DNA from: Limnoraphis robusta CS-951
GTDB taxonomy: Bacteria; Cyanobacteriota; Cyanobacteriia; Cyanobacteriales; Microcoleaceae
NCBI RefSeq assembly: GCF_000972705.2
Contig: NZ_LATL02000361.1
Coordinates: forward strand, 1 to 29,328
Direction of reading: 5' to 3'
Length of the DNA stretch: 29,328 nucleotides
The position numbers and the translations under genes were made by a program. Positions within the stretch are counted from its first letter, which is position 1, and each line of letters starts with the position of its first letter. A model generated the notes under the pieces. It had not been told where the DNA came from and ran no database searches. It saw nothing but the letters and a program-made list of their open reading frames with translations. Of this stretch, positions 1 to 7,310 are shown piece by piece.

Positions 1-1
1 G

Positions 2-1210
2 TTATCCACCGCTTCTCAACCCGCCGATATTAGCCCCACTGTGGCACAAATTCAAACCTTAGTTAAGGCTGAAACGGCCCTAATTTATTGGTATTATAGC
101 AGTCATTCTTTGACTACGTTTATCCTCACCCGCGACGACCTGACCGCTATACCTTTCTCTGCTTCGGCACAGAAAAAACTGGAAACTTTAATCACCCATT
201 GGCACCGGGATTATCAGAATTATAGTCTCAAGAAAACCTCAGATAGTCAGAGTTGGCAGCAACGGTTAAAAAACCATATAGACACCCTGCAAACCCTGTT
301 AAATATCCCGGAAATTACCGCTAAATTACCCCCGGAGATTAGCCAATTAATTTTAATTCCCCATCGAGACTTGCACCGCCTCCCTTTAGAAGCCTTATTT
401 CCCCATGATTTCATCACGAGTCGTTTACCCAGCGCCGCCTTTGGTTATGGTCATTCTTCCTCCCCGCTAATCAATCCTAACTCAGAAGTTTCTGTCCTGA
501 CTGTGGCTTACCCGGACAGTATCGGCGCGAAAAATCTGCCTTTTACGGAAACGGAAGTCACTGCTATTGGGCAAATTTTCACGGGTTATAATACTCGCTA
601 CCAAACGATTACGGATAAGCAAGCGACTGAGGAAACTGTGATATCAGCTTTAACTGAAAATCACCAGATTTTCCACTTTAGCGGTCATGGGGATTATGAC
701 CACGAAAAGCCAAATTTGTCAAGTCTTTTGCTATCGGGTTCAGAGCATTTAAGGGGAGAAAAAATTGCCAGTTTATCCCTCACTTCCTATGGTCTGGTGT
801 ATCTAAATGCTTGCGAAACGGGTTTAACGAATATCGAAACCATTGAGAAGGAATATGTGGGGTTAGCCAGTGCGTTTCTGCGGGGGGGAGTGTCTCAGGT
901 GGTTTCGAGTTTATGGCTGGTTAATGATGAGTCGGCGGGGGTGTTGGCGATTAAGTTTTATCAGGAATATCTAGGGGGTGAAACGGCGGCGGTGGCTTTG
1001 CATAAGGCGAAAAATTGGTTACGGTTTGAGGCAACCTGGGCGGAAATTGCGAAGGTTTATGAATCCTGTTTATCACATCCTTCTTTGACTGATAAGAATC
1101 AGGGGATTTTATCCAAGGCTTTAGGACGCATCGAAAGACAGGAAGACCCGGAAGTTATGCCGTTTTCTGATGTTTATTATTGGTCGAGTTTGGTAATTTC
1201 AGGTTATTAA
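2..1210 (+). CDS. CHAT-domain (caspase-like) protease, C-terminal part
   Basis: The reading frame is open to the left edge of the window, so the gene begins upstream; the GTG at position 41 is an internal valine, not a start. Residue numbers here count from that GTG. The visible part is a CHAT domain, a caspase-fold Cys protease that in cyanobacteria usually follows TPR repeats. The catalytic His is H216 in HFSGHGD and the catalytic Cys is C258 in YLNACETG. The IPHRDLHRLPLEAL segment (106-119), the RGGVSQVVSSLW segment and the closing DVYYWSSLVISGY are also typical of the family. Both catalytic residues are present, so it is probably active. The expected N-terminal TPR or sensor region lies outside the window. 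Two unknown genes follow on the same strand after 133 bp. The substrate is unknown. Confidence 0.9.
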   Translation, partial: LSTASQPADISPTVAQIQTLVKAETALIYWYYSSHSLTTFILTRDDLTAIPFSASAQKKLETLITHWHRDYQNYSLKKTSDSQSWQQRLKNHIDTLQTLLNIPEITAKLPPEISQLILIPHRDLHRLPLEALFPHDFITSRLPSAAFGYGHSSSPLINPNSEVSVLTVAYPDSIGAKNLPFTETEVTAIGQIFTGYNTRYQTITDKQATEETVISALTENHQIFHFSGHGDYDHEKPNLSSLLLSGSEHLRGEKIASLSLTSYGLVYLNACETGLTNIETIEKEYVGLASAFLRGGVSQVVSSLWLVNDESAGVLAIKFYQEYLGGETAAVALHKAKNWLRFEATWAEIAKVYESCLSHPSLTDKNQGILSKALGRIERQEDPEVMPFSDVYYWSSLVISGY

Positions 1211-1343
1211 GAGAATCGGTTACAAGTGACTGGAAATAGGGAGTTAGGAGAACGGGTGATCAAATCTAAAAAGAGTGGTAAAATTACGGTAAAAGCCTCT
1301 CGAAGTTTTTTCCGACTGTCCGACTACCAACACTGAATGAGCT

Positions 1344-1727
1344 ATGACTCCTAACGATAAAGTAATTATCACCGCCTTTATTCGCGCTTTAGCCCGTCTT
1401 GACAAAAAGTTACCCATCACTGTGTCTAATCAACTGGCCATGATTTCAGATGTGGCTAATCATACTCAACAATTAGAGGCGGTCGTGCTAAGTGATACAG
1501 ATTTAGCCCTATTATATAATCAAGAGTGCGATCGGCTGATGACTGATGCAAGCGATCGCAAAAAAGGCTATCTTCCCAACTTTGATAGTGATGATTATAA
1601 CACAGAATTAAGCAATCTGGCTGAACAAATTTGTCATTCTCCCGACCCAGCAAAAGCCTCACAAGATGCCCTCAAACCTTCTTTCGGTGGCAAACTTCAA
1701 CAGTTTTTCAGCAAACTCTTTAAATAG
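1344..1727 (+). CDS. Unknown 127-aa soluble protein downstream of the CHAT protease
   Basis: I do not recognise this family. The product is 127 residues with no signal peptide or membrane segment. It is probably mostly helical at the N-terminus (residues 5-60), acidic in the middle (DFDSDDYNTE near 80), and ends in a basic tail rich in Phe and Lys (KLQQFFSKLFK) that could form a short amphipathic helix. A GCGATCGC octamer lies inside the gene at 1552-1559. It sits 133 bp after the CHAT gene and only 24 bp before the 498-aa gene, so it is likely co-transcribed with the latter. No clear ribosome binding site precedes the ATG. The function is open; the basic aromatic tail suggests membrane or partner contact, which is inference only. 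Confidence 0.6.
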   Translation: MTPNDKVIITAFIRALARLDKKLPITVSNQLAMISDVANHTQQLEAVVLSDTDLALLYNQECDRLMTDASDRKKGYLPNFDSDDYNTELSNLAEQICHSPDPAKASQDALKPSFGGKLQQFFSKLFK

Positions 1728-1751
1728 TCTCCATCTCTCTAATTTAATTGA

Positions 1752-3248
1752 ATGTACCCCCTGAAAGAAATCACGCTGCAACTGTTTCTGTATGACTTAC
1801 AGGAAGGGTTAGGACAAACATCAGAAAGCATCGATTTTAACCGCTATTATTTTTGGCGACGGTTTCATCCTGACCTGCAAAAACCATATACTCAATTAAC
1901 CGCAGAAAATCACCAAAAACTGCAAAAATATGCTAACCGCGAAAACCCAGAAATCGATATTGTTTCCTTAGATTATCAGACGGGAGAACAGCCTCTTATT
2001 GGGATTGAATATGTTTTAGCCGCCTCTCAATTGGGGGATAACTATAGTTTAATCATTGATGCCTATGATAGCGAATATCAGAAAACATCCTTAACTCAAC
2101 TGAAACAATATATTCAGGAAAGAATTAGTAACACTCCCTCAACCCTCGGTCAAACTTGGCTATTGTGGGGTAAACTCAATGGCGAATATTCCCCCGAGCA
2201 AGTTCATCAAACCATTGCTAAAGATAGTTATACAGAAATCGCCTATCAACCCTTACCCTGGAAAAAAGATCATCAATTGAGTTTCCCAGCAAATCAACTC
2301 TTAGGGGGCTATTTATTTGAAATCTCCAAGTTAGTTTCTCTCCAAAGTTGGGAAGATTTACTCGGATTAATTGATAATGAAAAACCCGAAAATCTGCGAA
2401 AATATCCCCCCTTAAATGATGAAAATAAATTCCGTCTTGAAAAAAGTATTCAAGACAGTTTAGGAGAATCCCATTATTTAATTTGGCTATTACCAGCAGA
2501 GTCCGACTTAACCGCAATTCAAGACGAAATTCGGCAAATACAGACCCATTTTCATCGTCTGTTATCCTATCGCCATAAAATTATTTGGGCTTATAGCCAA
2601 AGTCGGATTCTCAAACGCAGATTAAAAGACAATTATCAAACCATTCAAAAATCCGTATTAACCATTCGCCAAAAGCGGAAACAACCGGAAGATTTACAAG
2701 CCGCCTTAGAAGAAACCTTAGAAATTTTAGGGAATTATGCTATTGATTTAAGTCAACTGCATTCCCAGTTAAGGACAATTACAATTAATTTAGCCAACTA
2801 TCAACAAAGGTTAAAAGAATTAACAAAAGTTGACCCGAATTGTCAGTTAATTTCTTTGGCTGAGTTTAGTCAATTGGCGGCGAAAAAGTATCAAAGACAG
2901 GTAAAAACGGACTATGAGAGTTTGAGTCCGGGGATGATTTTATTAGAAAATTTGATTACCACTATTGAAGGAATTGTGGAAATTAATCAAGCCAAAAGAG
3001 AAGATCGGCTAGAAAGAGCGATCGCTGCTGCTAGTATTGGAGTCGGTACAGCGTCGGCAGCGGCTTCGTCAATTGCCAATTATTCCGAGGGGATATTAAC
3101 AGGATTTCTTCCCACCGAAAATAATGCGGCACCGCCAACCCTTCATCCGGGACTAACCGCAAGTTTTGTCTTTATTGCCAGTTGTCTAATTGGGATCATT
3201 TTTGGCGGTTTAACGTGGTGGCGGTTAAATTCAAGGGCGAACAGTTGA
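1752..3248 (+). CDS. Unknown 498-aa protein with coiled coil and C-terminal two-helix membrane anchor
   Basis: No named family recognised. Residues 1-250 look like a mixed alpha/beta globular region. Residues 255-420 are almost wholly helical and charged, with heptad-like stretches (for example 285-360), so a coiled coil is likely. A helix rich in small residues (IAAASIGVGTASAAASSIA, about 423-441) is followed by a loop of about 25 residues and a clear membrane span (about 468-490, ending WWRL). This long helix plus terminal membrane hairpin recalls CorA-like proteins, but no CorA GMN motif is seen. The gene starts 24 bp after the 127-aa gene and is followed by a stem-loop at 3292-3325. Its place downstream of a CHAT protease makes it a possible membrane effector or anchor, which is inference. 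Confidence 0.7.
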   Translation: MYPLKEITLQLFLYDLQEGLGQTSESIDFNRYYFWRRFHPDLQKPYTQLTAENHQKLQKYANRENPEIDIVSLDYQTGEQPLIGIEYVLAASQLGDNYSLIIDAYDSEYQKTSLTQLKQYIQERISNTPSTLGQTWLLWGKLNGEYSPEQVHQTIAKDSYTEIAYQPLPWKKDHQLSFPANQLLGGYLFEISKLVSLQSWEDLLGLIDNEKPENLRKYPPLNDENKFRLEKSIQDSLGESHYLIWLLPAESDLTAIQDEIRQIQTHFHRLLSYRHKIIWAYSQSRILKRRLKDNYQTIQKSVLTIRQKRKQPEDLQAALEETLEILGNYAIDLSQLHSQLRTITINLANYQQRLKELTKVDPNCQLISLAEFSQLAAKKYQRQVKTDYESLSPGMILLENLITTIEGIVEINQAKREDRLERAIAAASIGVGTASAAASSIANYSEGILTGFLPTENNAAPPTLHPGLTASFVFIASCLIGIIFGGLTWWRLNSRANS

Positions 3249-3291
3249 AAGTTTCGGGGGTATCAATTAAAAATCCAAAACTTTTGTGATT

Positions 3292-3325
3292 AAAGCTAGC
3301 GCCTGAATGATTTCGCGCTATCTTT
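3292..3325 (+). terminator. Stem-loop after the 498-aa gene, possible terminator
   Basis: AAAGCTAGCGC (3292-3302) pairs with GCGCTATCTTT (3315-3325) over 10 of 11 positions, with a 12-nt loop, 44 bp after the stop codon. The following T-tract is weak, so Rho-independent termination is only possible, not clear. Confidence 0.4.
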
Positions 3326-3362
3326 AAGTTTAGTTCTAGCTTGAGTAGGCGACAGAAAGTCC

Positions 3363-3710
3363 ATGAAATACTTCTTTTTAACGGATGGATGGACTGTGGG
3401 TCGTGTCTGGGGTGTTGGTGGCCTGTGGGATGAAGCCGCTCACCGCCGCCCCCCGGAAATCCAGAGACTGAATCTCTGTTTGTGTGACAAGAAAGAAAAA
3501 ATGTGGCTGCATCGGGTAGAAGATGCCGTCTTGATGCTGGAAGTTAAACCCTTGACTCTCTCCTCTGAGAATAATCACTCAGCCAGTAGCATTGGTCAAG
3601 TGATTCTGACTCGCTTAATTACGGCTGACCAAGTGTTGGATCGCTTATGTACGGCTTCGGCTCAATGCCAAAGGATAGAGACTCCCTTGATCTCGACTGA
3701 ACCCGGGTAA
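3363..3710 (+). CDS. Doubtful small ORF upstream of psbB
   Basis: This is an open frame of 115 codons with no recognised domain. Its first part (Trp/Gly-rich, then AAHRRPPE) does not look like a normal protein. The part from the internal ATG at 3501 (MWLHRVEDAVLML, 69 residues) looks more natural and is preceded by a purine-rich AAGAAAGAA. There is no convincing ribosome binding site before 3363. The frame ends just before a 500-bp stretch of stem-loops. It may be a small gene starting at 3501, a gene remnant, or chance. Treat it as unproven. Confidence 0.2.
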   Translation: MKYFFLTDGWTVGRVWGVGGLWDEAAHRRPPEIQRLNLCLCDKKEKMWLHRVEDAVLMLEVKPLTLSSENNHSASSIGQVILTRLITADQVLDRLCTASAQCQRIETPLISTEPG

Positions 3711-3859
3711 AAGTCGAGCCGAAAGCAGCTAGGTTAGATAACAAAGGTTAGTACACTGGGGGGATTTTTCTCGGCTTTTTTGACTCGGATGGTTTCTGAG
3801 TTTTGCAAATACTCTTGCAATTGGTTCTAACTATCGATACACTTCTTTAAAATAGGGAA

Positions 3860-4087
3860 TCAGACGAGTCACTGTTCCAAGAGTCCAAACTTGTCTGAGG
3901 CGTAAAATCAGAGAATTTTTTTCGGTCTGCGGGAGGTGGACTGCTGCGTGGGTTCTCCTGTCTGGGAGATAAAGGTTGAGCAATCAACCAGAGATGCTGT
4001 TTAAGACCAAAAGAAGCTACGTTTCTTTTGGCAATGGCAGACGAGACACGAAACCTGATCCGCGCATCTCCTGTGTTGGGGTCAGGT
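3860..4087 (+). ncRNA. Candidate structured RNA upstream of psbB
   Basis: Five local stems follow one another. They are TCAGACGAGT/ACTTGTCTGA (3860-3869 with 3889-3898), TCTCC/GGAGA (3954-3958 with 3965-3969), GGTTGA-GCAA-TCAACC (3974-3989, a GNRA-type tetraloop), CCAAAAGAA/TTCTTTTGG (4007-4015 with 4023-4031) and ACCTGATCC/GGGTCAGGT (4053-4061 with 4079-4087, one wobble). A longer-range pair, GTCTGC (3925-3930) with GCAGAC (4037-4042), would close the three middle hairpins into a multibranch fold. It does not match what I recall of RNase P RNA, tmRNA or SRP RNA. Strand and ends are inferred; it could equally be part of the psbB 5' leader. Confidence 0.35.
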
Positions 4088-4147
4088 ACTTCACATAAGT
4101 TTCATGGATGCAAATCACCCGTAAAACGGTCTTAGCTTAAATAAAGG

Positions 4148-4176
4148 TTGACAAATCGTTAACTTTAGGGTAAGGA
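4148..4176 (+). promoter_or_regulatory. Possible promoter of psbB
   Basis: TTGACA at 4148-4153 is a perfect -35 hexamer. With a 17-bp spacer the -10 would be TAAGGA (4171-4176), which is weak. Transcription would start about 55 bp before the psbB ATG. An upstream promoter that includes the stem-loop region is equally possible. Confidence 0.35.
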
Positions 4177-4187
4177 AACGGGTATTC

Positions 4188-4271
4188 ATGGCAAAGTTTA
4201 AAAAGTATACCTTACAAATAGAGGAGGAGCGTAGTCAATGGGACTACCCTGGTACCGCGTACATACAGTAG
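4188..4271 (+). CDS. Candidate 27-codon leader ORF overlapping the psbB start
   Basis: ATG at 4188 opens a frame ([18 protein letters not shown] and so on) that ends with TAG at 4269-4271, 34 bp inside psbB and in another frame. The psbB Shine-Dalgarno GAGGAGGAG lies inside it and encodes three Glu. An AAGGA element at 4172-4176 is 11 nt upstream of its ATG. It could couple translation to psbB, or be chance. Confidence 0.2.
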   Translation: MAKFKKYTLQIEEERSQWDYPGTAYIQ

Positions 4272-5767
4272 TTCTGAACGATCCGGGACGGCTGATTTCT
4301 GTACACCTAATGCACACTGCTCTCGTAGCAGGCTGGGCGGGTTCAATGGCCCTCTACGAACTAGCAATCTTTGATCCATCTGACCCCGTTTTGAATCCGA
4401 TGTGGCGTCAGGGAATGTTTGTCATGCCCTTCATGGCTCGTTTGGGAGTCACCGAATCTTGGGCCGGTTGGAGCGTCACCGGAGAAGCCTCTGGCAACCC
4501 CGGAATTTGGTCTTTTGAAGGCGTTGCAGCCGCTCACATCATTCTGTCCGGTCTTCTATTCCTAGCGGCCGTTTGGCACTGGGTTTATTGGGATCTCGAA
4601 CTGTTTACCGATCCCCGCACCGGTGAACCCGCTTTGGATTTACCCAAAATGTTTGGGATTCACTTGTTCTTATCTGGTCTTCTGTGCTTCGGCTTTGGAG
4701 CCTTCCACTTGACTGGATTGTTCGGCCCCGGAATGTGGGTTTCTGATCCCTATGGCTTGACGGGTAGTATTCAACCGGTTTCGCCCTCATGGGGGCCAGA
4801 GGGCTTTAACCCGTTTAATGCCGGGGGTATTGTCGCTCACCACATTGCGGCAGGTATTGTGGGAATTATCGCGGGTTTATTCCACTTGTCGGTAAGACCT
4901 CCCCAACGCCTGTATAAAGCTCTGCGGATGGGGAACATCGAAACTGTACTGTCTAGCAGTATTGCGGCGGTGTTTTTCGCGGCCTTTGTGGTCGCAGGAA
5001 CCATGTGGTATGGTTCGGCAGCTACTCCAATTGAACTGTTTGGCCCGACTCGTTATCAGTGGGATCAAAGCTACTTCCAGCAAGAAATTGAGCGGCGAGT
5101 TCAAGCCAGTGTCGCCTCGGGTGATAGCTTATCGACAGCTTGGTCTAAGATTCCTGAAAAACTGGCGTTCTATGACTATGTTGGTAATAGTCCGGCTAAA
5201 GGCGGTTTATTCCGTGTTGGCCCAATGAACGACGGTGATGGGATTGCCCAAGGTTGGGCGGGTCATCCGGTCTTCACTGATCGTGAAGGTCGTGAACTGA
5301 CTGTGCGTCGTCTTCCCAACTTCTTTGAAACCTTCCCCGTTGTCTTACAAGACAAAGACGGTGTAATCCGAGCTGATATTCCCTTCCGTCGGGCAGAATC
5401 TCGTTATAGCTTTGAGCAAGCTGGAGTAACGGTTTCTTTCTATGGCGGTCAGTTGGATGGTCAAACTTTTAGCGATGCACCCACGGTTAAAAAGTATGCT
5501 CGTCTAGCTCAACAGGGTCAGCCCTTTGAGTTTGACCGAGAAACTCTGAATTCTGACGGTGTATTCCGCACCAGTACAAGAGGCTGGTTCACCTTTGCTC
5601 ACGCCTGCTTCGCTCTGCTGTTCTTCTTTGGTCATATCTGGCATGGTTCTCGTACCATCTTCCGGGATGTATTTGCGGGAATTGAAGCTGACCTCGAAGA
5701 GCAAGTGGAATGGGGACTCTTCCAGAAATTGGGTGACAAAACAACTCGTACTAATAAAACAGTTTAG
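4238..5767 (+). CDS. psbB: Photosystem II CP47 chlorophyll apoprotein
   Basis: CP47 is the inner antenna protein of photosystem II. It binds chlorophyll a and passes excitation to the D1/D2 reaction centre in the thylakoid membrane. The 509-residue length is the family norm. The N-terminus [19 protein letters not shown] is diagnostic. Six membrane spans with His pairs are visible (for example [66 protein letters not shown]), followed by the large lumenal loop (about 270-440) and the last span ([21 protein letters not shown]). The start is fixed by the strong GAGGAGGAG at 4221-4229, 8 nt before ATG. psbT follows 202 bp later with a stem-loop in between. Confidence 0.99.
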   Translation: MGLPWYRVHTVVLNDPGRLISVHLMHTALVAGWAGSMALYELAIFDPSDPVLNPMWRQGMFVMPFMARLGVTESWAGWSVTGEASGNPGIWSFEGVAAAHIILSGLLFLAAVWHWVYWDLELFTDPRTGEPALDLPKMFGIHLFLSGLLCFGFGAFHLTGLFGPGMWVSDPYGLTGSIQPVSPSWGPEGFNPFNAGGIVAHHIAAGIVGIIAGLFHLSVRPPQRLYKALRMGNIETVLSSSIAAVFFAAFVVAGTMWYGSAATPIELFGPTRYQWDQSYFQQEIERRVQASVASGDSLSTAWSKIPEKLAFYDYVGNSPAKGGLFRVGPMNDGDGIAQGWAGHPVFTDREGRELTVRRLPNFFETFPVVLQDKDGVIRADIPFRRAESRYSFEQAGVTVSFYGGQLDGQTFSDAPTVKKYARLAQQGQPFEFDRETLNSDGVFRTSTRGWFTFAHACFALLFFFGHIWHGSRTIFRDVFAGIEADLEEQVEWGLFQKLGDKTTRTNKTV

Positions 5768-5825
5768 AGTCACTTTTGTGAAATGGATTTGATCTACCTC
5801 AAATACAGGTTGATGTAAGTTTTTG

Positions 5826-5869
5826 AGAGTTAAGCTAGGGGATTAAACTCGTCTCCTAGTCTTAGCTCT
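5826..5869 (+). promoter_or_regulatory. Stem-loop between psbB and psbT
   Basis: AGAGTTAAGCTAGGGGA (5826-5842) pairs with TCTCCTAGTCTTAGCTCT (5852-5869) over about 17 bp, with two G-T wobbles and one bulge, and a 9-nt loop. No T-run follows, so it fits mRNA processing or 3'-end protection of psbB better than termination. Confidence 0.6.
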
Positions 5870-5969
5870 TCTCTAATTTGGAGTGAGATCAAAGAGGATT
5901 CTTTCGACGGTTTTGATCTCTAAACTGGTAAACTGGTGATCAATTGGAATATAAGGAAACTTTGACACA

Positions 5970-6065
5970 ATGGAAAGCGTTGCCTATATCTTAGTTTTGG
6001 CTTTAGCTTTGGGAGTGCTATTTTTTGCGATCGCCTTCCGAGAACCCCCTCGGATTGGAAAATAA
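5970..6065 (+). CDS. psbT: Photosystem II reaction centre protein T
   Basis: A 31-residue single-span protein starting [19 protein letters not shown] and ending [10 protein letters not shown], a close match to known PsbT. It sits at the photosystem II dimer interface beside CP47 and D1 in the thylakoid membrane. It has one helix (about 4-23) and a cytoplasmic tail with the conserved REPPRI. AAGGA (5953-5957) lies 12 nt before the ATG. A GCGATCGC octamer lies inside the gene at 6027-6034. Its position after psbB is the usual cyanobacterial order. The gene is easily missed because of its size. Confidence 0.97.
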   Translation: MESVAYILVLALALGVLFFAIAFREPPRIGK

Positions 6066-6136
6066 GCTAGAATGCTTTTTTGCTGGAGATCCGCAAAATT
6101 TTTAAGAGCATAGCATCAAGCAAACCCAATAGAAGC

Positions 6137-6182
6137 AGACTTCATCCGGGGCTATGGGAAATTCCTTTAGTCCCTGAAGTCT
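6137..6182. promoter_or_regulatory. Long stem-loop between psbT and nrdR
   Basis: AGACTTCA (6137-6144) pairs with TGAAGTCT (6175-6182). Inside it GGGGCTA (6148-6154) pairs with TAGTCCC (6168-6174, one wobble), and GGAA pairs with TTCC at the tip. The stem is near 19 bp, broken by a 3-nt bulge. No T-run follows. It may end or protect the psbBT transcript, or be a small repeat. Confidence 0.55.
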
Positions 6183-6275
6183 ATATTCAGGTTATTATAA
6201 TAAGGATTCTGTTTTTTCACTCTAGTCAAAGGGCATGACCGCTTTGAGGGAGTTATAACTTGAAAAATTATAGTT

Positions 6276-6878
6276 ATGCAGTGTCCTGTTTGCCAACACA
6301 CCAATAGTAGAGTTTTGGAGTCTCGTTCCGCAGAGTCAGGCAGAAGTATTCGTCGTCGTCGAGAATGTTTGAATTGTAAGCATCGCTTCACGACTTATGA
6401 ACGGATTGAATTCGTGCCGATTACGGTGATTAAGCGAGATGGGAAGAGAGAATCTTTTGACCGTTCTAAGTTGTTACGAGGTCTGATACGAGCTTGTGAA
6501 AAGACCGGCTTGGAAACAACGGCTTTAGAAGCAGTTATTGATGAGATGGAAGCCGAATTACAACAACGTGTGATTCGGGAAGTTTCCAGTCAGGAAATTG
6601 GTGAATTAGTTCTAGAACAGCTCCAATCAGTTAGTGAAGTGGCTTATGTGCGTTTTGCTTCGGTTTATCGAAAGTTTCAAGGAATCCGAGATTTTGTGGA
6701 AACCTTAGATCACCTCAAAAGCTATCAGAGAAATAGTGATCAAGCTGAAGAAGAAGCCGATGTTTCCGCCAACTCCTGTTCAGAGGAATCTGCATCTGAG
6801 TTCAGTTCGTTAAAACGTTTACAGTCGGGGGAAGCTGAAGAAAATCAAACCCAACCCCAAGAAGCAATCTTTCCTTAA
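6276..6878 (+). CDS. nrdR: Transcriptional repressor NrdR
   Basis: NrdR is the nucleotide-sensing repressor of ribonucleotide reductase genes. The N-terminal zinc ribbon is complete: C3, C6, C31 and C34 (MQCPVC and ECLNC). The basic [20 protein letters not shown] segment contacts DNA. The ATP-cone follows from about 46 to 136 ([20 protein letters not shown] to [12 protein letters not shown]). The usual protein is about 150-165 residues; here an acidic Ser/Glu-rich tail extends it to 200. No good Shine-Dalgarno sits close to the ATG, but AGTTATAACT (6251-6260) can pair with AGTTAT at 6272-6277, which covers the start codon and may limit translation. No ribonucleotide reductase gene is in the window. 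Confidence 0.95.
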   Translation: MQCPVCQHTNSRVLESRSAESGRSIRRRRECLNCKHRFTTYERIEFVPITVIKRDGKRESFDRSKLLRGLIRACEKTGLETTALEAVIDEMEAELQQRVIREVSSQEIGELVLEQLQSVSEVAYVRFASVYRKFQGIRDFVETLDHLKSYQRNSDQAEEEADVSANSCSEESASEFSSLKRLQSGEAEENQTQPQEAIFP

Positions 6879-7310
6879 TTTTGGGTTTGAGGAATGATCA
6901 GCTGTTCTCAACTGTTGATTTCAATTCTTTCTATCCCCTTGACACAAAACTCAGATAAGTGTGGCATAATAGTAATGCTCTGACCTAGACTAATCGACAT
7001 AACCCCAGAGTTACAGTTATAAAGACTGCTCATTCCCTAAATATAGCCAAGTTTTGGCTCAGTTTGGGGAAAGTTGTTAGAGTTGATTAGCTATAGTTCT
7101 ATAACGGATCTAAGTTAGTTAGACCCAACTCATTGTCCTGCCCTCTGTTAAAGTGAGGTGCAGGTCAAAGCAATTAGAGTGAGGTTGAATGTCACCTCAA
7201 AACTTGGGATCTTCCAATGCTCAAACCAAATTTAAGGGAAAGCAAGTGGAAGAAAGGCTCTAAGTTGTGTCAAAAACTACTAAGGAGAGAAAATCTAGGA
7301 AACAACACGC
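6879..7310 (+). promoter_or_regulatory. 432-bp promoter and long structured leader of the S1 gene
   Basis: No gene is seen. From the promoter at 6939-6970 the leader would be about 330 nt. It contains a compound stem-loop at 7033-7071: TTCCCTAAA with TTTGGGGAA outside and AGCCAA-GTT-TTGGCT inside. A second lies at about 7142-7164 (CCTC with GAGG, possibly extended by GCAGG). A third is TGAGGT/ACCTCA at 7180-7199. Autoregulation of S1 through its mRNA leader is known in Escherichia coli; that this leader does the same is inference. Confidence 0.5.
6939..6970 (+). promoter_or_regulatory. Probable promoter of the S1 gene
   Basis: TTGACA (6939-6944) is a perfect -35. TGGCATAAT (6962-6970) is an extended -10 (TG, one base, then CATAAT). 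The 20-bp spacer is long, but the extended -10 compensates. The start would be near 6977. Confidence 0.5.

Larger units (their letters stand above)
3711..4237 (+). other. 527-bp gene-free stretch before psbB, rich in stem-loops
   Basis: No coding frame is supported here apart from a 27-codon frame at the right end (4188-4271). The stretch holds a run of inverted repeats between 3860 and 4087, a TTGACA hexamer at 4148 and the psbB ribosome binding site at 4221-4229. It is either a long psbB leader or carries a separate small RNA gene. Confidence 0.6.

Noticed and set aside
3717..3782. AGCCGA...TCGGCT followed by a T-run as a terminator
   Set aside because: The stem is only 6 bp and the loop is 48 nt, so a working Rho-independent terminator is unlikely.
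4605..5792. Several open frames overlapping psbB on both strands
   Set aside because: psbB is a certain gene and these frames show no protein features or ribosome sites; they are shadows of its codon use.
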